Below are positions 42,855 to 51,392 of a stretch of DNA of 64,000 nucleotides, in pieces. Under the pieces are notes generated by a model. The model did not search any database. It had not been told where the DNA came from and worked only from the letters and a program-made list of their open reading frames with translations. The translations under genes were made by a program, and so were the position numbers. The DNA is from Brevibacterium epidermidis NBRC 14811 (GTDB lineage: Bacteria; Actinomycetota; Actinomycetes; Actinomycetales; Brevibacteriaceae): NCBI RefSeq assembly GCF_001570805.1, contig NZ_BCSJ01000003.1, positions 552,949 to 616,948 of the forward strand. The letters are read 5' to 3'. The stretch's first letter is position 1. The number at the start of each line of letters is the position of its first letter.

Positions 42855-43110
42855 TCAGTCTATGGAGAGCAGCTGGGATGCGGAGTCGTTTCACTGATTA
42901 TTGCGGAGAACCGCATGCTGTCATCGGAATGTCTGATGATAGAAATAGAAACAAACTGATTCGGGCAGAATGGAATCGGAATTTCGCAGTAATATCCTGC
43001 GCCCCGATGTGCAAAAAATGTAACTGACGAATTCGGCCCGGGCGAATTCCATTTGTACAGAGACCGTCTTATGTGATCGGGGAGACTCGGACCAGTTCGA
43101 GGAGGACAGT
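42855..43110. promoter_or_regulatory. AT-rich divergent spacer between decarboxylase and second ATP-grasp gene
   Basis: The 256-bp gap has much lower GC than the rest of the window. Near 43028 it holds an inverted repeat CGAATTC either side of GGCCCGGG-like sequence. On the decarboxylase strand a TAGACT lies about 4 bp before the TTG start, so its transcript may begin inside the annotated frame and favour the GTG starts. GAGGAGGACAG serves the ATP-grasp gene. Confidence 0.4.
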
Positions 43111-44145
43111 GTGACAGCAAAGCCAGCGACGATCATCATCAGCTCAGCCGGGAGACGCCTGTATCTCATCGACTGGTTTCGAGAGGCTTTCGACGCTCTT
43201 GGCATCGACGGGCGAGTGATCGTTGCCGAAAACGATCCGACAAGCTCCTCTGCTTCCTACGGCGACGTCGGCCGGAGTCTGCCGAAATACGATGATCCCG
43301 ACTACGGTCCAGAGCTGATGCGCCTGGTTGCCGAATTCGACGCCAAGATCTTCGTGTCGGCGAATGACTACGAGCTCATGCATGTTCATGTGAATAGTGG
43401 ACTCGCGAACTCTCTTCGGGACAGCGGCGTGCTGGTGCCGGGAGTATCGGCGGCCTGGCAGGCCGGCTGTGCAGACAAGCTGCAGATGGCGAAGATGCTC
43501 ACCGCCGTTGAGGTTCCGACGCCGACGACCATCAGCGGCGCGGATGACCAAGGAATCGATGAGCTGAGCGCTCAGGCCGACGAGTTCGTCGTCAAGCACA
43601 GATTCGGCAGTGGGTCCTCGGGCCTGCGGGTGGTCTCAGCAGACCACGTCGGTCAGGCGGTGACAGAATCTGCGCTTTCAGCCCCGGCAGCGGGTGGGCA
43701 TCCGGGTACCAGGGATGGCGTCGTGGTGCAGCCGAAGCTCCCGGGAGCTGAATATGGTGTCGACATCATCGGCAGCCTGACAGACGGCGGAACGCTCAGC
43801 GGAGTTCTCGCCCGCCGCAAGGTTCGAATGAGAGCCGGAGAGACGGACAAAGCCGTGACCGTCGACCCCGCCCCCTTTGCTCGAATCGCTGAGCGGATTG
43901 CCGGAGCTTCAGATCTGACGGGGCTCATCGACGTTGACGTGTTCGTCGATGACTTGGGCAAGGCATCCGTGATCGACATCAACCCCCGATTCGGCGGTGG
44001 GTATCCATTCGTCCACCTTGCCGGCGCAGATGTGCCTCTCTACTATCTAGCACAGGCCTTCGGGGTTGATATCGGTGAGAGCTGGAACCGATACGAATGG
44101 AACGTCGTCTCCGCGAAATTTGAGAGTATCCGCGTCACGGGCTGA
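43111..44145 (+). CDS. ATP-grasp ligase, CarB/PylC-like, second copy
   Basis: Paralogue of the gene at 40471, 344 residues, sharing FVSANDYEL, VKHRFGSGSSGLR, LPGAEYGVD, the ARRKxRMRxGxTDxAxTV stretch and VIDINPRFGGGYPF followed by HLAGADVP. Both copies keep the ATP and metal residues, so two distinct ligations, or one ligation with two specificities, are plausible. The N-terminal domain differs most (ISSAGRRLYLIDWFREAF), which is where substrate choice usually lies. GTG start at 43111 behind GAGGAGG. It is convergent with the FemAB-like gene. Product unknown; I infer amino-acid decoration of the surface polymer. Confidence 0.85.
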   Translation: MTAKPATIIISSAGRRLYLIDWFREAFDALGIDGRVIVAENDPTSSSASYGDVGRSLPKYDDPDYGPELMRLVAEFDAKIFVSANDYELMHVHVNSGLANSLRDSGVLVPGVSAAWQAGCADKLQMAKMLTAVEVPTPTTISGADDQGIDELSAQADEFVVKHRFGSGSSGLRVVSADHVGQAVTESALSAPAAGGHPGTRDGVVVQPKLPGAEYGVDIIGSLTDGGTLSGVLARRKVRMRAGETDKAVTVDPAPFARIAERIAGASDLTGLIDVDVFVDDLGKASVIDINPRFGGGYPFVHLAGADVPLYYLAQAFGVDIGESWNRYEWNVVSAKFESIRVTG

Positions 44146-44191
44146 CGAAGAGGGCCAGGCGAGAGCTCGATGAGGGTGAGCTGATGTCGCC

Positions 44192-45397
44192 TCAGCTGCC
44201 GACCTTCACGCCCCGGTGCGAGTATTCGCCGAGGCGGCTGACGAGGTCACGCATCTTGTGCGTGGCATCCGATTGGGCTAGGTCCCGCAGCGTCAGCAGG
44301 GAAGAGAATGCAGTGTAGATCCGCGGCCGCAGCGGCAGGTCCCAGACGCCGATGTATTCGTGCGCATCTGCTCCCATACCTGCCTTGAAGTGGATCAGGC
44401 CCGCAGTCGGAACATCGGGGTCCAAAGTATCTTGGCCCCCGCCGATATCGATGAGTTCGACTCCGTCTGCGACGGCGCGTCGGATGATCTCCCAATAGAG
44501 GGCATTCGACGGCCGTACCTCGGGCCTGAGCGTGCTCGTCGCAGCAAAGATGCCCTGCACCCTTCTGCCGATCTGCGCTGTGGCCTCGGCGGCGAGTACC
44601 TCGCCATTGTGCCTGGCGACATCGAACGTGATCCGACCGGGGAAGTCCACGGCCAAGGTTGTCAGGACTGATTCGATGTAGCTTCGAGGCTTTGCATTGA
44701 AATGGTTGCGGTCAGCTGTCTCCGCCAATATTCGGAGCACTTCATCGAGATCCGCCAGTTCTCCGGTCTGCGCTTGCACCCCCGCGCGTTCGGCTTTGCG
44801 GATATTCTTCCGCCACGTCTTCGACATCCGTGACGAGACGGCCTGTTCTGAGCCGCCTTCCAGCGAAAGGTGGAAATTGAACCGAGGTTGGCTGGCTTCG
44901 GCTTCCTTATTGCCGCGGACTTCCTTCCAGCCGAGTCGTGACAACTGGCGCACGATGTCACTCCCGACAGGATTGGTGTCGTCGGGAGCGAGATCGTCGA
45001 ATCGGACAACGCTGGGATCTGTGAGTCCCTTCTTCACCGTGTCGGCATGCCAGCTTCGCAGCTTCAACGGCGGAGCGATCCTGACGGCGAAGATGTTCCT
45101 CGCGCGCAGATGAGCAGTCAAGGCCTGCAGCTGCTCTAGCGCACCCGGGGCGGCCCAGTCGATCAGTGGGCCCTGCGGAATGTAGGCAAAACGGAACCGA
45201 GTCCCAGGCAGGTTCTTGTACTTGACGAGCGTCGCAGCGACCAGCGCTCCGGTACTGTCTCGGATGCCCAGCACCTCATAGTCCCAGATCTGGCTGCGTG
45301 CGTCTCCCCATTGCGGAGTCTGCTGGTAGCTTGCGGTCTCGAAGTTTTCGAGGAACCGCTGGTACTCGGTGCTTTCAAGGCATTCAACAGTATGCAT
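44192..45397 (-). CDS. FemAB/FemX-family aminoacyl transferase
   Basis: Protein of 401 residues with the double-GNAT fold of Fem transferases. The N-terminal half shows QTPQWGDARSQ and RFAYIPQGPLIDW, the centre SKTWRKNIRKAERAG, and the C-terminal half RVQGIFAATSTL, SNALYWEIIRRAVADG and IDIGGG, all typical. Fem enzymes move amino acids from aminoacyl-tRNA to lipid II or other acceptors at the membrane. The ATG at 45397 has no ribosome site, but TACTCT (45404-45409) lies 6 bp upstream on its strand, so the message is probably leaderless. Placement beside the ATP-grasp/decarboxylase module suggests a joint role in amino-acid modification, though a general peptidoglycan role is possible. Confidence 0.83.
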   Translation of the reverse strand: MHTVECLESTEYQRFLENFETASYQQTPQWGDARSQIWDYEVLGIRDSTGALVAATLVKYKNLPGTRFRFAYIPQGPLIDWAAPGALEQLQALTAHLRARNIFAVRIAPPLKLRSWHADTVKKGLTDPSVVRFDDLAPDDTNPVGSDIVRQLSRLGWKEVRGNKEAEASQPRFNFHLSLEGGSEQAVSSRMSKTWRKNIRKAERAGVQAQTGELADLDEVLRILAETADRNHFNAKPRSYIESVLTTLAVDFPGRITFDVARHNGEVLAAEATAQIGRRVQGIFAATSTLRPEVRPSNALYWEIIRRAVADGVELIDIGGGQDTLDPDVPTAGLIHFKAGMGADAHEYIGVWDLPLRPRIYTAFSSLLTLRDLAQSDATHKMRDLVSRLGEYSHRGVKVGS

Positions 45398-45605
45398 GGA
45401 ATCAGAGTAGGGAGGCGCGGAGGGGATGACCGCAGATCACAGTGCAGCTTTCGTGCTTCCGCACTCCATTGGCGGATGACCGCATATTGCTCCGGTTAGT
45501 CGACAATTGCCGACGATTCACCGGCACATTGGGAGTCCGGGCAGGTCAGCAAGCTACGTGCTGGTCGTCCGAACGTTGACAGCGGGATGTAAGAGGGGAG
45601 CTCAC
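45398..45605. promoter_or_regulatory. Divergent promoter region with GGATGACCGCA repeats
   Basis: GGATGACCGCA occurs at 45424-45434 and again at 45474-45484, exactly 50 bp apart in the same orientation, in the gap between the leaderless FemX-like gene and the fourth LuxR gene. A small hairpin GTGCTTCCGCAC lies between. The pair could be sites for one of the LuxR regulators. Confidence 0.45.
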
Positions 45606-47960
45606 GTGTACGTCGATGAGCGTGACGCGGGTGTGATCCGCCGAGATGGAGGATGGGCGACCATGAGCTCGAATGCTGAAGGGACCGCGCAGGATCCCCG
45701 CCTCAGCTTGGGAGACTTCATCGTCGAACTCGAATCCTCGGGCGTGGGCCCGGTCGACACCGATCTCAGCCATCTGCTGTGGACGGAATGCGCCGGTCGT
45801 GCTCGCTTCGCCGAGGCGGTCCTCCGCGCCGCTGCCACCGCTGGGGTCACAGTGGACCCCGAATCCGTGTCCTTCGCCGAATGGGTCGTCGAGCTGTGCC
45901 CACGTCTGTCCTTCGAGCTGGGACCTGGTGACACAGCAGCAGCCTCGGTGCTCGCTCAACTCAGCGATGTGTCAGAGAAGACTGCCGTGCGGGCACTGAC
46001 CGCGGTGGCTGACGACCTCCTCGGCGGAATCGGCGTCAACGATCCTGACGGTGTGCTGAGCCGACTCCACTCCAGCGGGATACTCACCCGTGTCGAGGAT
46101 CTGGTGCGGGGCTCACTGCTGCAGGTCCCCACCCTCATCGCTGCCAAGCTGCGCCATGACCTCGCCACTACAGCGGGTGGGAAACCAGTGATCGCCGCTC
46201 TTCTCGAAGTGCTCATCGAACATATGGAATCGGCAGGCACCGTCGAGCCCGAACTCCTCAGCGATGTGCTGCTCTTGGCTCGTCACGGCGGCTGCTGGCC
46301 TCAGCTGCTGCGAGTGACCGAGGCGGTGGGCATACCGATGTTCCTGCTTACGCCGCGGACCGCCTGCACCACGTTCCGTCTTCTGCCGCCCAAGATTCGC
46401 GCGGACTGGCCCGGGCTCGGATTCTACGGAACACTCGCCGAGGATATCGATGCCGATTCGGCTGTCGATCCGGCACGCATCCGTTCCGCCGCGATCAGGC
46501 ATACCGGTCCGGGACTGCTCAGGTCTCGCCTGCCGGCGATCCTCGGCGCTTCGACACCGGGAGAAGAGGAGAGCGGAGAAGCTCGGACGGTCGGATTGCC
46601 GACCGATGTCATCGGCACTGTCCGTCAGCTGATCGGTCTCGCCGATTCCGGTCGCCACAGTGACGCCGCAGAATTGGGCATCCGGGCCGCGACGAAGATG
46701 CGCAGTGTGCGCGGGCGTTCCGTCGTCCGACTCCTCACCGCGATCGCACTCCACCATGCATCCGAGTCTCGCCGGGCACTGTCTCTGCTCAATGAGATCG
46801 AAGGGCCCGCTCGGGCCGGTCACATCGACGGCGACTTCCTGCTTCCGGCGATCATCGCGTGGACGGCTCTCATCGCGGCCGTCAGCGGCGACTGTGAGCG
46901 AGCCGATGCTCATCTCGCATTGGCCGCAGAACCGTCCGAACTCAGCCGAGCCGGGGCCGAAATCGGCATCAGCACTGGCCGTTCAGAGACACCGCCGAGC
47001 GTCATCATCGACGAGCTCGTCACTCCGCCGCTGCGTATCGCCGCGGCGCTGCGAGCCCTCGATCGTCTCGACTTGGAACGGGCCCAGGCAGAATTCGACG
47101 CACTGTCTGCGTACCCAGAAATGCGAACTTTGTGGGTCTATCTGCCCCTCATTGCACGGACCTTGGCGGTGCTGTCCGCAGAGGCCGAATCAGATCTGCT
47201 CTTCGTCAACGACGATGCGGAGCGATTTCGTGACAGCGGAGTCCTCTCCGAAGCTGAGACGGATCTGCTGGCATTCGGGAGAAGCATGGTCTTCATCGCT
47301 CTCGGTCAGCTGCGATGGGCCGAGCTCGACCGCGAGAAGCTCTCGCCGACGTGCGACTCGCGCATCGTCCTCGACGTCCGCTCGAAGCTTGTGGCCGGCC
47401 GCAACGACGAGGCGATTGCGTGTGCCGATACCTGGTTCTACCACCGTTCGCTCGGTCCGCGCAGCCGCGCAGAGCTCGCGGCCATCCGTGCAGCGGCCAA
47501 GCTGCGCACTGGGGACGCGGCTGCCGCGAAGAGTGACTTCCCAATGGCGGTGAGCCTCTCGACCTGGGTGAGCTCGCTGCTGCCGCTGGCACTTCTGCCG
47601 CTGCCTGATCGCAGTCGACTCATCGACCTCACGGCCGATTCGCCCGTATGGGCGGAGGCCGCGAACGAGTTCTCCGAGACTTTCACCTCACCGGCCCAGC
47701 TGATGGAGCGGCTGCGTGAAATCGGTTCGGTCTCTGTCGACAGAGCTGAAACGCCGCAGTTGAGTGCGGGCGAAGCCCAGCTCATCGACTTCCTGGCACG
47801 CGGCCTGTCCGTCGCCGAGATCGCCGAAGAGCTTCATCAGGTGACAGGCACGGTGAAGAACCGTCTCTCCGCCCTCTACCGCAAATTCGGAGTCTCGAAC
47901 CGGGCAGATGTGCTCATCCGGGCCCGGTCGTTCGGCTACCTGACCGAGCAGCACGACTGA
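45606..47960 (+). CDS. Large LuxR-family regulator without recognisable ATPase, fourth copy
   Basis: Protein of 784 residues, helical and TPR-like for most of its length, ending in a LuxR helix-turn-helix (LSAGEAQLIDFLARGL, then VAEIAEELHQVTGTVKNRL). Unlike the three regulators before the polysaccharide locus, no Walker A or B motif is visible in the N-terminal region, so the ATPase is lost or unrecognisable. Start: GTG at 45606 has GAGGGGAG at about 5 bp; ATG 45663 behind GGAGG is a good alternative and gives 765 residues. It is divergent from the FemX-like gene and converges with the ABC permease with only 3 bp between stops. Probably a partner or antagonist of the other LuxR proteins. Confidence 0.8.
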   Translation: MYVDERDAGVIRRDGGWATMSSNAEGTAQDPRLSLGDFIVELESSGVGPVDTDLSHLLWTECAGRARFAEAVLRAAATAGVTVDPESVSFAEWVVELCPRLSFELGPGDTAAASVLAQLSDVSEKTAVRALTAVADDLLGGIGVNDPDGVLSRLHSSGILTRVEDLVRGSLLQVPTLIAAKLRHDLATTAGGKPVIAALLEVLIEHMESAGTVEPELLSDVLLLARHGGCWPQLLRVTEAVGIPMFLLTPRTACTTFRLLPPKIRADWPGLGFYGTLAEDIDADSAVDPARIRSAAIRHTGPGLLRSRLPAILGASTPGEEESGEARTVGLPTDVIGTVRQLIGLADSGRHSDAAELGIRAATKMRSVRGRSVVRLLTAIALHHASESRRALSLLNEIEGPARAGHIDGDFLLPAIIAWTALIAAVSGDCERADAHLALAAEPSELSRAGAEIGISTGRSETPPSVIIDELVTPPLRIAAALRALDRLDLERAQAEFDALSAYPEMRTLWVYLPLIARTLAVLSAEAESDLLFVNDDAERFRDSGVLSEAETDLLAFGRSMVFIALGQLRWAELDREKLSPTCDSRIVLDVRSKLVAGRNDEAIACADTWFYHRSLGPRSRAELAAIRAAAKLRTGDAAAAKSDFPMAVSLSTWVSSLLPLALLPLPDRSRLIDLTADSPVWAEAANEFSETFTSPAQLMERLREIGSVSVDRAETPQLSAGEAQLIDFLARGLSVAEIAEELHQVTGTVKNRLSALYRKFGVSNRADVLIRARSFGYLTEQHD

Positions 47961-47963
47961 CGA

Positions 47964-49649
47964 TCACGCTGTGACCAGGTCCCGCCTCCGGAACCCGAGT
48001 ATCCCCGCACCGATGAGAACCGCAGCGATCCCTGCCAGCCACAGCACGGCCTCGGCGGAGATGTCCTGGGCCGGGTATTGGCCGATATGGGTGAAGAGGG
48101 ACAAATCGAGGACCGTCTTGTCGAGCTGCATCAGCCCGCCGAACAATGCGAGGACCGCCGAGGCGGCGAAGACGATCCAGCTCACGCTCATCAGCCGCGG
48201 GGCGAAGCCATAGAGCAGGTAGGCGAAACCGAGCAGTGCCCAGATCGACGGCGTCTGCGCGAGGTGCCCGAGCAGGGTCGGCCACAGCAGGGACCAATCG
48301 CCCATCGACACGGCCGCCCCGATCCCCTCGCCGAGGCCGGCCATGCCCATCAGCCATCCCGCCCCGAACAGCGTCACCACCGCCCAGGAGGTCAACCAGC
48401 CGCTGCGGGAAACCGCTGTCGAGAGCACCGGCTCCGCGTGGAACGAGGACTCTTCTGACCGCAGTCCACCAGCGGCGATGACCGCATAAGCGGCGACGAT
48501 GATCGCGAAGTACAGGGCCATATAACCGAGGTAGCCGTCGACGATCCCCGACTGTCCGCCCATGATGGACAGGATCTCCGGCGGCATTCCCGCCGCACCT
48601 TCATTCATCGGCCCGGTGAACGAGCCGAACACCACGCCCATGATCAGCATGCTCAGCGACCACCAGAACAGGCCCGATGCCTGCAGGCGCAGCGCCAGAC
48701 CCAAGGGCGTCGACAGCAGCAGTCCTGCCTGCGACCTGCCGAACCGTTCGGCGACGATTCCGGCACCCAGGTCACGACGCGACTGCAGTGCCACCGCCAC
48801 GATGACAAGGACCACGAACAGGCCGGCCGAATACAGCAGCGGCCACCAGCGATCGAGGGTGAACGGCGCAGTCTGCTGCGCCCACCCCAATGGTGAGAGC
48901 CACGAAAGCCAGTCAAGCGAACCTCCGGAAACGTGCGACATATCGCCGATCCCACGCAGCACGAAGCTGAGCGCCAACACCGCGCCGGCCATCGATGAGG
49001 CGGCCCTGGCGAAAGCGCTCAGCTGCACCGTGACCGCAGTGACGGCCGCGAAGACACAGCCCACCGCGCCGATCCCGACCGCGAACAGCACCGTCGCCGA
49101 CCACGAATCCGGTTCGGCCTGAGAGAATCCGAACGCCGCCGCCATCCCAGCAGCGAGCAGGAGATTCATGAACACCGTGAGCACAAGGGCCGCAATGAGC
49201 TGAGTATGCCGACCGGTGACCCCGGCACGGACGAGCTCGGCCCGCGCGGTCTGCTCCTCGGCGCGAGTATGCCGGGAGACCGTGAGGATCGACATCAGGG
49301 CAGCCCCGATCATGAGGAACACCCCGTACATGCCGACGATGAACCGCGGAATCGTCACCTGATCGAGCCCATATCCCGGTCCCGTGATGAGCGCCATCAC
49401 CGGATTCTTCGCAAACGCCGTCATCGCCTGCAGCGAATCGCCATCCATGACCACCGCGATCGCATTCGCGAAGTACGCGGTGAGCGCAGAGAGCCCAAGC
49501 ACCCAGATCGGCAGCCAGAAACGGTCCCTGCGCAGCATGAACCTCAGCAGGTGGCCCAGCCCCGCCAGGTTCCCCTCGCCGAGGCGGCCTCGCCGAACAC
49601 GTTCATGTGCACCATGATGGTGGTCGGGCTTTGCGGCCAGCAGATTCAT
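47964..49649 (-). CDS. ABC-2 type exporter permease (polyketide-antibiotic exporter family)
   Basis: Membrane protein of 561 residues with about 12 hydrophobic segments in two similar halves, each with an [13 protein letters not shown] or [16 protein letters not shown] cytoplasmic loop, the plan of TnrB2-type exporters of polyketide antibiotics. The N-terminus is cytoplasmic and His-rich (HHHGAH). It is coupled to the ATPase gene by an ATGA overlap, and the ATPase to a TetR gene by another. Likely exports a hydrophobic drug or metabolite recognised by the repressor. Stops abut the convergent LuxR gene. Confidence 0.85.
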   Translation of the reverse strand: MNLLAAKPDHHHGAHERVRRGRLGEGNLAGLGHLLRFMLRRDRFWLPIWVLGLSALTAYFANAIAVVMDGDSLQAMTAFAKNPVMALITGPGYGLDQVTIPRFIVGMYGVFLMIGAALMSILTVSRHTRAEEQTARAELVRAGVTGRHTQLIAALVLTVFMNLLLAAGMAAAFGFSQAEPDSWSATVLFAVGIGAVGCVFAAVTAVTVQLSAFARAASSMAGAVLALSFVLRGIGDMSHVSGGSLDWLSWLSPLGWAQQTAPFTLDRWWPLLYSAGLFVVLVIVAVALQSRRDLGAGIVAERFGRSQAGLLLSTPLGLALRLQASGLFWWSLSMLIMGVVFGSFTGPMNEGAAGMPPEILSIMGGQSGIVDGYLGYMALYFAIIVAAYAVIAAGGLRSEESSFHAEPVLSTAVSRSGWLTSWAVVTLFGAGWLMGMAGLGEGIGAAVSMGDWSLLWPTLLGHLAQTPSIWALLGFAYLLYGFAPRLMSVSWIVFAASAVLALFGGLMQLDKTVLDLSLFTHIGQYPAQDISAEAVLWLAGIAAVLIGAGILGFRRRDLVTA

Positions 49650-50584
49650 GACTCCTCCTTGCCGTAATGACGCAGCAGCAGCTGTTCGAGGGTCGGCGGG
49701 GTCGCGGTGAGCGACTCGACATCATGCTCGCCGAGCGCCCGCATAATGCTGGGCAGCTGCGCCGTATCGGCGCTGAAATGCAGTCGCGAACCTTCGCGCA
49801 CGAGGTCGTGGACTCCGGCCATCTCGGCCAGGGCGGGCACATCATGTTCGAGCCCGACGGTGATTGTCGTCCGCGACAGGTGCCGCAGCTCGGAGAGGGT
49901 TCCCGTCTCGACGATGCGACCGGAGCGGATGATCGATACCCGATCGGCCAGAGCTTCGACCTGCGCGAGGATATGGCTGGACAGCAGCACCGTTCGCCCG
50001 GCCTCCTTCGCCTGCCGGATGCAGTCCTGGAACACCGCCTCCATGAGCGGATCGAGACCGGCCGTCGGCTCATCGAGGAGGAGCAGTTCGACATCCGAGG
50101 CCAACGCAGAGATGAGTGCCACCTTTTGCCGGTTGCCCTTCGAATAGGTCCGGCCCTTCTTCCGCGGATCGAGGTCGAAACGTTCGATGAGCTCATCACG
50201 TCGGCGCGTGTCGACGCCTCCGCGCAGCCGGGCGAACAGGTCGATCGCCTCCCCGCCGGTCAGTCCCGGCCACAGTTCGACATCGCCCGGTACATAGGCC
50301 AGGCGACGGTGCAGCGGCACCGCCTTCGCCCATGGATCCTCGCCGAGGAGGCGCACCGTTCCAGCGTCATGTCGCAGGATGCCGAGCAGTATCCGGATCG
50401 TCGTCGACTTGCCGGCTCCGTTGGGGCCGAGGAAGCCATGGACTTCCCCGCGAGCGACATCGAGGTCGAGTCCGTCGAGCGCGCGGACGCGACCGAAGGA
50501 CTTCACGACGCCGTGAAGTGAGATCGCGGACGGTGCGGCTCCATCGTGGTCGTCCATGCGGCGGGTGCGAGTCAGGGTGCTCAT
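49646..50584 (-). CDS. ABC exporter ATP-binding protein
   Basis: ATPase subunit of 312 residues with canonical motifs: Walker [10 protein letters not shown], a Q-loop-equivalent region in [14 protein letters not shown], signature YSKGNRQKV, Walker [13 protein letters not shown] and the H-switch SSHIL. The C-terminal domain after [10 protein letters not shown] is a DUF4162-type extension common in drug-resistance exporters. It energises the permease encoded downstream. The start ATG overlaps the TetR stop (ATGA), giving a three-gene repressor-ATPase-permease operon. All catalytic residues are present, in contrast to the ATPase at 15443. Confidence 0.93.
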   Translation of the reverse strand: MSTLTRTRRMDDHDGAAPSAISLHGVVKSFGRVRALDGLDLDVARGEVHGFLGPNGAGKSTTIRILLGILRHDAGTVRLLGEDPWAKAVPLHRRLAYVPGDVELWPGLTGGEAIDLFARLRGGVDTRRRDELIERFDLDPRKKGRTYSKGNRQKVALISALASDVELLLLDEPTAGLDPLMEAVFQDCIRQAKEAGRTVLLSSHILAQVEALADRVSIIRSGRIVETGTLSELRHLSRTTITVGLEHDVPALAEMAGVHDLVREGSRLHFSADTAQLPSIMRALGEHDVESLTATPPTLEQLLLRHYGKEES

Positions 50585-51255
50585 GGCTCTTCTTCTCCTG
50601 AGGCGGGTTCGGACTCCCCTTGAGTGGGCTCCGGTGTGGTGTCGGGAACGGATTCAAGGACTCCGTGCAGATAGAGATCGAGCAGGTGCGGGGCGAGTCG
50701 AGTCATGGTCTCCGTCGTGTCGGCGGTGCCGAGGACGGACTTCAGCCTGTGGTCGAGCAGAGAGGGCGCCAATGCCATGACCGCGATCATCGCGGCCTGT
50801 CCGTGGGGGTCCTCGCTCTGGCGGAAGGTGTATCCGGCGAAGCCGTCAGTTATATAGGACTCGACGAGGTCGACGTAGTGGTCGAAGTACCGCTGACCGT
50901 GCTCACTGGGATCGAGCAGGGATTTGACGAGGTAGTCCACCGAGGTGGCCAGCTCGGGATCGCTGAACATCATCTGCACGGCCATCGTGGCGTATTCGGC
51001 GTTGCGTGCCTTCGCGTTCGTGATGAGGTCGAAGACGTGGTCGTCACATGCACTGCGCAGCCCGTCCTTCGACCCGAAATGGTGGATGACCAGACCGGGG
51101 GAGACCTCGGCAGCGGCAGCGATGCCGCGGATCGTCGTCTTCGTGAACCCGTGTTCGGCGAACTCTGCCACTGCGGCAGACAGGATCTTCTGCGCTGTCT
51201 CCGGCGAGGAGTTCGGAGACCGGCGAGGACGAGAGTCAGAATTGGTTGAACGCAT
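50581..51255 (-). CDS. TetR-family transcriptional repressor
   Basis: Regulator of 224 residues with an N-terminal TetR helix-turn-helix ([38 protein letters not shown]) and a variable ligand-binding C-terminal domain. It is the first gene of the exporter operon, so it very probably represses itself and the ABC pair until a substrate of the pump binds. ATG 51255 is chosen: it lies inside a 34-bp palindrome and only 5 bp after TAATAT, so the transcript would be leaderless. An upstream in-frame start would place the operator in the coding region. Inducer unknown. Confidence 0.9.
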   Translation of the reverse strand: MRSTNSDSRPRRSPNSSPETAQKILSAAVAEFAEHGFTKTTIRGIAAAAEVSPGLVIHHFGSKDGLRSACDDHVFDLITNAKARNAEYATMAVQMMFSDPELATSVDYLVKSLLDPSEHGQRYFDHYVDLVESYITDGFAGYTFRQSEDPHGQAAMIAVMALAPSLLDHRLKSVLGTADTTETMTRLAPHLLDLYLHGVLESVPDTTPEPTQGESEPASGEEEP

Positions 51256-51279
51256 GTTTAATATTAAACGCGCGTTCAA
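51246..51279 (-). promoter_or_regulatory. TetR operator: 34-bp palindrome over the repressor start
   Basis: The half-sites TTGAACGC-NN-GTTTAAT are repeated in inverted order with no central spacer; only the two-base N positions break symmetry. The element covers the -10 hexamer TAATAT and the start codon of the repressor gene. Length, symmetry and position are those of an autoregulatory TetR operator. Confidence 0.85.
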
Positions 51280-51392
51280 TCTATGAAGTCAACAGTTTGG
51301 GCGAATAACGCGGGACCAAGAACTATGGGTAGGGGAGCGGGGGACCAGGGCGATGCCGGGCATCGCGGTTCCCGGTGCTGAGGAAACGGGTC

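Noticed and set aside
40471..44145. Carbamoyl-phosphate synthase large subunit (carB)
   Set aside because: Each protein has only one ATP-grasp domain of about 345 residues; CarB has two and exceeds 1000 residues.
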